Program-made: the position numbers and the translations under genes
Notes under the pieces: generated by a model
The model's database searches: none
What the model was told of the DNA's origin: nothing
The model's input: only the letters and a program-made list of their open reading frames with translations
Shown here: positions 58,643 through 64,000 of the stretch, one piece after another
Numbering within the stretch: position 1 is the stretch's first letter
How the letters are laid out: the number at the start of each line of letters is the position of its first letter
DNA from: Candidatus Liberibacter europaeus
GTDB taxonomy: Bacteria > Pseudomonadota > Alphaproteobacteria > Rhizobiales > Rhizobiaceae
NCBI GenBank assembly: GCA_003045065.1
Contig: PSQJ01000002.1
Coordinates: 124,001-188,000, forward strand
Reading direction: 5' to 3'
DNA: 64,000 bases

Positions 58643-59938
58643 ATGGCCATTTTAGGGGCTATGAAGACCGCTATGTCTGGCATGGATGCGCAATCCAATC
58701 GCGTATCCGCTGTTAGTGATAACATTGCAAATATTAACACTATAGGATACAAGCGCACAGGTATTTCATTTTCATCTCTTTTATTTCCACAAGATGGTGT
58801 TTCTCATGTTTCTGGTGGTGTAGAAACTGTTGAAAAAGATATGATATCTGAGCAAGGTGCCCTTATTCATACAGCGTCTAATACAGATTTAGCCATTCAA
58901 GGTGGTGGATTTTTTATTGTAAAGGATAGCGATGATACCCATTATCTTACACGATCTGGTGATTTTGACATCAATAACGAGGGTTACTTGGAAAATACAG
59001 CAGGTCATGTGTTGTTAGCATATCCTTTAGATGAATCTTTTCCTTCGATGGTTTTGAATGGTTTTCAGGGATTAGAAAAAGTTAACGTAAGAAATTTTGC
59101 GTTGCAAGCTATTCCTACTACCGAGGGGTTTATTTCGGCTAATCTTGATAAAGATGCTAAGATAATCACAGAGAACAATACTCCAAAGAATAATAAAACA
59201 TCAGATAATATTGAATACACAAATAAAAGCTCTTTTGTTGCTTACGATGAGCTTGGATCTCAAGTGATTTATGATTTGTATTATACGAAGATTGGTAGTG
59301 AGAAGTGGGAAGTATCAATATTTCGCCAAGATCAATCAACTGACAATGGTTTTCCTTATAATATTGGTTTGGATAAAAATAATCGTGCATCTCCTTTGAG
59401 TACAGTGGTTTTATCTTTTAATCCTAATACGGGATCTTTAGAAGATCATACTGCCGACTCGATATATTTTGATGATAATACTTCTGGTGTTAATAATCAT
59501 ATAAAAATTGATATGAAAAAAATGACGCAAGTTGCAGGTGGATTTGTTCCTCAAAAAACAGCAATAAATGGACATCCTCCGGGGATAGTAAAAGATTTTG
59601 CTGTTTCTAAGGATGGTATTGTAGATCTAATTTATGGAGATGGTAGAAGGTCTTCTGTTTATCGTTTAGCTATTGGTACTGTGCCAAGTGTAGATAATTT
59701 GCAACCTTGTGATGGAAATGCTTATTTACCAACTATCGATTCAGGTGGCATTAGCATCGGTTTTCCTGGGGATGAACAACGCGGAGAGATTTTTTCGGGC
59801 GCACTTGAAACTGCTAATGTTGATATTGCGAATGAACTCACAGAACTTATAGAAGCCCAACGCAATTATGCTGCAAATTCTAAGGTTTTTCAAACCGGAT
59901 CTGATTTTATGGATATTCTGATTAGTCTCAAAAGATAA
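58643..59938 (+). CDS. flgE: Flagellar hook protein FlgE
   Basis: Structural subunit of the hook, 431 aa. The N-terminal D0 segment is AMKTAMSGMDAQSNRVSAVS with DNIANINTIGYKR. The LTRSGDFDINNEGYLENTAG motif follows. The C-terminal D0 is LETANVDIANELTELIEAQR with NYAANSKVFQT. It starts 90 bases after ftcR and leads the flgE-flgK-flgL-flaF run. Confidence 0.96.
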   Translation: MAILGAMKTAMSGMDAQSNRVSAVSDNIANINTIGYKRTGISFSSLLFPQDGVSHVSGGVETVEKDMISEQGALIHTASNTDLAIQGGGFFIVKDSDDTHYLTRSGDFDINNEGYLENTAGHVLLAYPLDESFPSMVLNGFQGLEKVNVRNFALQAIPTTEGFISANLDKDAKIITENNTPKNNKTSDNIEYTNKSSFVAYDELGSQVIYDLYYTKIGSEKWEVSIFRQDQSTDNGFPYNIGLDKNNRASPLSTVVLSFNPNTGSLEDHTADSIYFDDNTSGVNNHIKIDMKKMTQVAGGFVPQKTAINGHPPGIVKDFAVSKDGIVDLIYGDGRRSSVYRLAIGTVPSVDNLQPCDGNAYLPTIDSGGISIGFPGDEQRGEIFSGALETANVDIANELTELIEAQRNYAANSKVFQTGSDFMDILISLKR

Positions 59939-59967
59939 CTTTTATATTGAATTAAAGGATTAAGAAG

Positions 59968-61410
59968 ATGTCTCTTTCAGCTGCATTTAGTAGAGCGCAT
60001 AGTATTTTCAGCAATGCTAGCGAACAATTTTCTACCCTTGTTAAAAATATAGAGAATTCAGGTAATAAAAATTATGTTCGACGAGAGGTTAGTACTGTCA
60101 ATATTCCTCATGAAATGACGGTTGTTACTAAGAAACGTGTTCAAGATCACAATATGTTTCAAAAAGTTTTAGATGCAAGCTCTTCTTTTTCAGGGCAACA
60201 AAAGCTTTTAGATAGTTTTGAATCTTTGAAGGAAATTATGGGTTGTGACAATGATTATAATAGTTCTCCCGCCCATTACATTGGAAAATTTCAAGACTAT
60301 CTCCAGACATATGCAAATAATAGCTCTAGCGATATTTTTGGAAGACAAGTTATTGAATCTGCAGTAGATGTTGTTAATAACCTTAAGTCATCTGCTAGAA
60401 AAGTTCAGAAAATTCGAACAGATGCTGACAAAGAAATTGATCTGGAAATTTCTCACTTGAGACAATTTTTAGATGAATTAACAGTTGTTAATAATTCCAT
60501 AAAATCAGATACCTCATTCGAAGGTAATGCCAATGAATTATTAGATAGGCGAGATTCATTATTGCAACAAATTTCCGAAATAATTGGAATTTCCACGGTG
60601 ACAAGACGCAATAATGATATAGTTGTTTATACTTCAAGCGATTCTACGTTGTTTGAAACTTTGCCTCGGGATATAACTTTTTTAAAAACAGAATCATATA
60701 GTGCTGCTGTTGAAAGCAAACCTGTTTTCATTGATGGTATTATGGTTTCTATCACTGATAATAATGTTATTCCTAGGGGTAAGATTGAAGCGCTTTTGCA
60801 GATCCGTGATGGTATTATACCAACATTTCAAAGTCAACTTGATGAGATATCAAGGGGTTTTGTTAATATATTTTATGAAAAAGATCCAAATGGTCATTCT
60901 CAACCTGTCCCGGGTTTATTTATTGTTGATGGTTTAGCATCTCCTAGTGATAAACTATATAATGGTATGTCTGAATTAATTTGTATTAATCCTAAATATC
61001 AATCCAATCCATATTTTTTGCGTGATGGAGGCTCTTCTTCTCCAAATTATCAATGGAATCCTAATGGATTTTCAGGTTATTCAGACCTTATCAATAGTTA
61101 TCGTACGGCTCTCAATAAAAATTTTTCTTTTGATTCTGTGACGGGGATAAGTGCGAATACTAATTTATTGGAATATGGACGTAATTCCATAGGATGGTTG
61201 GAGAAAAATCGATCTAATAGTCATGATGTTTATATGAAAAATCAGGTTGCATTCAATCATATATCAGATTCTTATTCAAATTATACGGGTGTTAATCTTC
61301 AAGAAGAATTAAGTTTTCTCATGCAAGTAGAACAATCTTACAATATTTCTAACAAACTCATGAATTCTATTAATAGTATGATGAATACGCTATTAGAAGG
61401 GATTAGGTGA
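59968..61410 (+). CDS. flgK: Flagellar hook-filament junction protein FlgK
   Basis: First hook-associated protein joining hook and filament, 480 aa. The N-terminal D0 region is SLSAAFSRAHSIFSNASEQF; NIENSGNKNYVRREV corresponds to the family's NxxTPGYxR. The C-terminal region is VNLQEELSFLMQVEQSYNIS with NKLMNSINSMMNTLLEGIR. NELLDRRDSLLQQISEIIGI is a conserved interior motif. It lies 29 bases after flgE. Confidence 0.94.
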   Translation: MSLSAAFSRAHSIFSNASEQFSTLVKNIENSGNKNYVRREVSTVNIPHEMTVVTKKRVQDHNMFQKVLDASSSFSGQQKLLDSFESLKEIMGCDNDYNSSPAHYIGKFQDYLQTYANNSSSDIFGRQVIESAVDVVNNLKSSARKVQKIRTDADKEIDLEISHLRQFLDELTVVNNSIKSDTSFEGNANELLDRRDSLLQQISEIIGISTVTRRNNDIVVYTSSDSTLFETLPRDITFLKTESYSAAVESKPVFIDGIMVSITDNNVIPRGKIEALLQIRDGIIPTFQSQLDEISRGFVNIFYEKDPNGHSQPVPGLFIVDGLASPSDKLYNGMSELICINPKYQSNPYFLRDGGSSSPNYQWNPNGFSGYSDLINSYRTALNKNFSFDSVTGISANTNLLEYGRNSIGWLEKNRSNSHDVYMKNQVAFNHISDSYSNYTGVNLQEELSFLMQVEQSYNISNKLMNSINSMMNTLLEGIR

Positions 61411-61413
61411 ATT

Positions 61414-62472
61414 ATGAAAACAACAGGTGTTTCTACATCTTCCATATGCAATGGTATAGAGATTTTTACTAGACAAATTAACAATGATATTATTCAGCTA
61501 AGGAAGGAGGTGGTAACTGGGCAACATGCAGATGTTGGTATGCAATTGGGTTCCAGAGTATCACAATTCCTTGAACTAAATCAAGAAAAGCAGCGTATCA
61601 CGGGGATGCTTGATAGTAATAATTTAGCAAAGATACGCTTATCTACATCACAAGCAAGTCTTGAGAACATTGATCGAGTGTATCAAAGTCTTCTTGAAAA
61701 CACTGTTATTCTTCACGAAGACAGTAATAAATTTACTATAGATCGTATTGAAAATTTGGTTAAAGATTCTCTCAGATCTTTGACGGATGTATCTAACATG
61801 AAATCTGGAAGTGAGTATTTGTTTGCTGGTATCAATACACTAGAAAAGCCTTTTCAAGATTATTTTGCAAAAGATTCTCCTGCTAAAAAATCTTTTGATC
61901 AACTGTTAGATAATTTTCTTAAAGATAATTCAAAAGTGCAACAGCTGGAAGTATCTTCTATGACAGATCATCAAATGAGTGAGTTCATAGATAAATTGGA
62001 AAAGGCTTTTTTTGATAATGATTATTGGATGCAGAATTGGTCAAAGGCTTCAAATCAAAATATTCAACATCATTTTAATGATGTTGAAAGCAGAGATATT
62101 TCTACTAATGTGAATATGTATGGAATACGTAGATTATCTCTTTTTTCAGTTATTGGAATAGAATTTTTAGGTAAAGATCTTAAGCCAGAATCTAGGTCTG
62201 TACTCAACAAAAAGATGACTTCTATCTTAGGAAAAGGATTAGAAGATCTTAATCATAATCGTGCTTTATTGGGTATGTCTGAACAGCGTATTGATAAAGA
62301 AGATGTTTTTTTACAAAACAAAAAGAGCATAATGGAAATTTGTATTGTAAAATCGGTTGGAGTTGATCACTACAAAACAAGTATTAAATTAGATGATCTC
62401 GTTAATAAGGTAGATATAGCTTATATGATTACTGCTAAAATGCGAAAATTGAGTTTTCTAAACTACCTTTGA
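61414..62472 (+). CDS. flgL: Flagellar hook-associated protein FlgL
   Basis: Second junction protein, flagellin-like, 352 aa. The N-terminal coiled-coil has QINNDIIQLRKEVVTGQHAD and MQLGSRVSQFLELNQEKQRI. The segment MKSGSEYLFAGINTLEKPF is the conserved loop. The C-terminal coil is less conserved. It starts 3 bases after the flgK stop. Confidence 0.93.
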   Translation: MKTTGVSTSSICNGIEIFTRQINNDIIQLRKEVVTGQHADVGMQLGSRVSQFLELNQEKQRITGMLDSNNLAKIRLSTSQASLENIDRVYQSLLENTVILHEDSNKFTIDRIENLVKDSLRSLTDVSNMKSGSEYLFAGINTLEKPFQDYFAKDSPAKKSFDQLLDNFLKDNSKVQQLEVSSMTDHQMSEFIDKLEKAFFDNDYWMQNWSKASNQNIQHHFNDVESRDISTNVNMYGIRRLSLFSVIGIEFLGKDLKPESRSVLNKKMTSILGKGLEDLNHNRALLGMSEQRIDKEDVFLQNKKSIMEICIVKSVGVDHYKTSIKLDDLVNKVDIAYMITAKMRKLSFLNYL

Positions 62473-62507
62473 TAGTTATTATATTTAATTTGAAAAGGTA
62501 ATCAGAT

Positions 62508-62852
62508 ATGCACAAATATTACGATGAAATTGCACAAGAATCATTATCGGAATCTAGAAAACGTGAGCGTTATATTCTTGATCATTCTATTCGTTTATTA
62601 TCCGATGCACATAATTGCAAAAAAAATAGCAGTATAATAGTTGAAGCATTATTTTATACTACTCGTGTATGGACTGTCTTTGTACAAGATTTGATTTCTG
62701 AAAACAATCAATTATCTGAAGATTTAAAACTTAATCTTATTTCAATTGGTTTGTGGGTTTTGGAAGAATGTGAGCGTATTCGAAAAAATGAATCTAATAA
62801 TTACCAAGGTATAATTGATATTATTTCTATAGTGAGGGATGGATTGAAATGA
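62508..62852 (+). CDS. flaF: Flagellar biosynthesis regulator FlaF
   Basis: Small alphaproteobacterial protein of 114 aa. It promotes flagellin production or export and usually works opposite FlbT, which destabilises flagellin mRNA. Visible: ESLSESRKRERYILDHSIRL, then ALFYTTRVWTVFVQDLISEN and SIGLWVLEECERIRK, the family core. In most Rhizobiales flbT follows; here it does not. Confidence 0.9.
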   Translation: MHKYYDEIAQESLSESRKRERYILDHSIRLLSDAHNCKKNSSIIVEALFYTTRVWTVFVQDLISENNQLSEDLKLNLISIGLWVLEECERIRKNESNNYQGIIDIISIVRDGLK

Positions 62853-63073
62853 ATATTGTATTGTAAATTTCGTTGAATGAATATTAAAAAATATTTTTAA
62901 TATTTTGGTCTTGCTGAATTGATATTAGGGTGGTGCTTTAGTTACTAAACTAATAGGTAACATCATAATTATTGGTAAGGAAGACTTTATAATTGCGCTA
63001 TTTCACTTTTATTTTATAGTTAATAAATTTTCTAATTAACCTTTATATATATTATTTACCAGGAGATTTCATA
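62853..63073. other. Spacer where flbT is expected
   Basis: 221 bases, too short for the ~150-codon flbT usually found between flaF and flgD. It contains an AT-only hairpin with an 11-bp stem (62880-62904) that may end the flaF transcript. I see no readable flbT fragment. Confidence 0.6.
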
Positions 63074-63478
63074 ATGGAAGTAAATACAGAAATGAATTCT
63101 GTACATAATAAATTATCACAATCAAGATCTGGAACTATGATTAATCATGATGCTTTTTTAAGACTTTTAATTTCTCAAATGAAATATCAAGATCCAACAG
63201 AACCAATGAAGCCAAGTGAACAGGTTGCTCAATTGGCAGTTCTTTCTCAGATGGAACAGTCTGTTAAGATGAACTCTACTTTACAAGAATTATTAAATAG
63301 CAACAATCTTGCACAAGCTGCTAGTTATATTGGAAAAGATATTACTAGCTCGGATGGTGTTGTTAAAGGTACTATTGACGCTGTTCAGGTATCTTCTAAA
63401 GGTTTAATCGCAATTACTGCAGATAACAAAGAAATTCCAATTAATACTGGTATTATTTTGTCTAATAGCAAGTCGTGA
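63074..63478 (+). CDS. flgD: Flagellar hook-assembly (scaffold) protein FlgD
   Basis: Caps the growing hook, 134 aa. The conserved N-terminal core is INHDAFLRLLISQMKYQDPT with EPMKPSEQVAQLAVLSQMEQ. It is a short form without the full Ig/tudor C-terminal domains of E. coli FlgD, as usual in Rhizobiales. AGGAGA (63061-63066) precedes the ATG. Confidence 0.93.
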   Translation: MEVNTEMNSVHNKLSQSRSGTMINHDAFLRLLISQMKYQDPTEPMKPSEQVAQLAVLSQMEQSVKMNSTLQELLNSNNLAQAASYIGKDITSSDGVVKGTIDAVQVSSKGLIAITADNKEIPINTGIILSNSKS

Positions 63479-63517
63479 TTTTTATTACGACGTTTTTAAT
63501 ATTAGATTGAGCTTGAT

Positions 63518-63784
63518 ATGAATGAAACAGATGTTTTAGAAATTGCCAAGGCTGCAATATGGACGATTTTATCAGCAAGCGCTCCTGCATTATTATCAGC
63601 AATGTTATTCGGTATTTTAGTAGCTTTTTTACAGGCTATTACTCAGATACAGGAAGTAACACTTACTTTTGTACCTAAAATTATTGCTGTATTCATTGCT
63701 CTTATTGTTTCTGCACCTTTCATTGGTGGTCAGATGTCTATTTTTGTTAATTTGATTTTATCGCGTATTCAGTCTGGTTTTTAA
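63518..63784 (+). CDS. fliQ: Flagellar biosynthesis protein FliQ
   Basis: Inner-membrane component of the flagellar type III export gate, 88 aa with two hydrophobic helices. Core motif FGILVAFLQAITQIQEVTLT with FVPKIIAVF is diagnostic. It lies between flgD and flhA, the usual rhizobial order. Confidence 0.95.
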   Translation: MNETDVLEIAKAAIWTILSASAPALLSAMLFGILVAFLQAITQIQEVTLTFVPKIIAVFIALIVSAPFIGGQMSIFVNLILSRIQSGF

Positions 63785-63868
63785 AAATTAATCTTCACAC
63801 AATTCTTGCTAATTAAAGATAAGTTCGTACGAGCTATCATAGTTTTTAAGTTATTAGGAGATGAGGAT

Positions 63869-64000
63869 GTGTTACGATCTTTAATATCAACATCTGATGT
63901 GAATAGTCGAAATCATGTACATGATGTAGTCTTAGCGTTATGTATCGTTTTTGTTATATGCATTATTTTCTTGCCCATACCTACGATACTTCTTGATATA
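63869..64000 (+). CDS. flhA: Flagellar biosynthesis protein FlhA, 5' part (3' end outside window)
   Basis: Export-gate membrane protein; only the first 44 codons are visible. It starts at GTG 63869 with AGGAG at 63856-63860. The N-terminal tail is followed by the first helix (DVVLALCIVFVICIIFLPIP) running into TILLDI, which matches the FlhA family start. The frame is open to the window edge. Confidence 0.88.
   Translation, partial: MLRSLISTSDVNSRNHVHDVVLALCIVFVICIIFLPIPTILLDI

Noticed and set aside
1..64000. CRISPR arrays, intact insertion sequences, toxin-antitoxin pairs, secondary-metabolite clusters
   Set aside because: No regularly spaced repeats, transposase genes or paired small genes were seen on either strand.

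Overview
The window is about 64 kb of an AT-rich alphaproteobacterial chromosome that I assign to 'Candidatus Liberibacter' (Rhizobiaceae). The evidence is the combination of rhizobial gene orders (purF-cvpA-radA-alr-dnaB-rplI-rpsR-rpsF; pyrB-pyrC-plsY-dprA-topA; motB-motC-motD/fliK-ftcR-flgE-flgK-flgL-flaF-flgD-fliQ-flhA), a Rickettsia/Chlamydia-type ATP/ADP translocase (nttA), long AT-rich spacers and decayed genes. I cannot settle the species from sequence alone.

Layout. 1-1.5 kb: 3' part of a choline/glycine betaine ABC importer (choW, choV). 1.7-10.8 kb, minus strand: a short-chain dehydrogenase, purF, cvpA, radA, alr, dnaB, then the ribosomal genes rplI, rpsR and rpsF. 11.5-16.6 kb: secA (minus), then argJ, mutT and a small membrane ORF (plus). 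16.6-20.7 kb: a 1.4 kb non-coding stretch, nttA with a strong terminator, and a convergent NDUFAF5-like methyltransferase gene. 20.8-28 kb: lepA (minus), then infC-rpmI-rplT and pheS-pheT (plus). 28.3-31.7 kb: a porin, tRNA-Gln(CTG), rlmE and tRNA-Val(GAC). 31.8-35.0 kb, minus: cpdR and the methionine importer metN-metI-metQ. 35.4-38.0 kb: a Prx5-type peroxiredoxin, tRNA-Leu(CAG) and comF. 38.1-47.0 kb, minus: a lytic transglycosylase, asd, topA, dprA, plsY, pyrC and pyrB. 47.2-48.9 kb: an AidB-like acyl-CoA dehydrogenase. 49.2-64 kb: one half of the flagellar regulon (flagellin, a FliH-like protein, motB, motC, motD/fliK, ftcR, flgE, flgK, flgL, flaF, flgD, fliQ, start of flhA).

Functionally the window covers replication and topology (dnaB, topA, radA, dprA), translation (ribosomal proteins, infC, lepA, pheST, rlmE, three tRNAs), export (secA), nucleotide synthesis next to nucleotide import (purF and pyrBC versus nttA), osmolyte and methionine import, and motility. 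The flagellar block is interrupted between motD/fliK and ftcR by 3 kb. That stretch contains a clearly decayed phage-type tyrosine integrase (two in-frame stops, two frameshifts, catalytic residues still readable) and a small lipoprotein gene with an in-frame 6-bp tandem repeat.

I found no intact mobile element, CRISPR array, toxin-antitoxin pair or wholly new system. The most informative observations are the integrase relic inside the flagellar locus, a probable AUU start for infC, the inserted nttA, the missing flbT between flaF and flgD, a long palindrome upstream of topA, and protein-like relics in several spacers.
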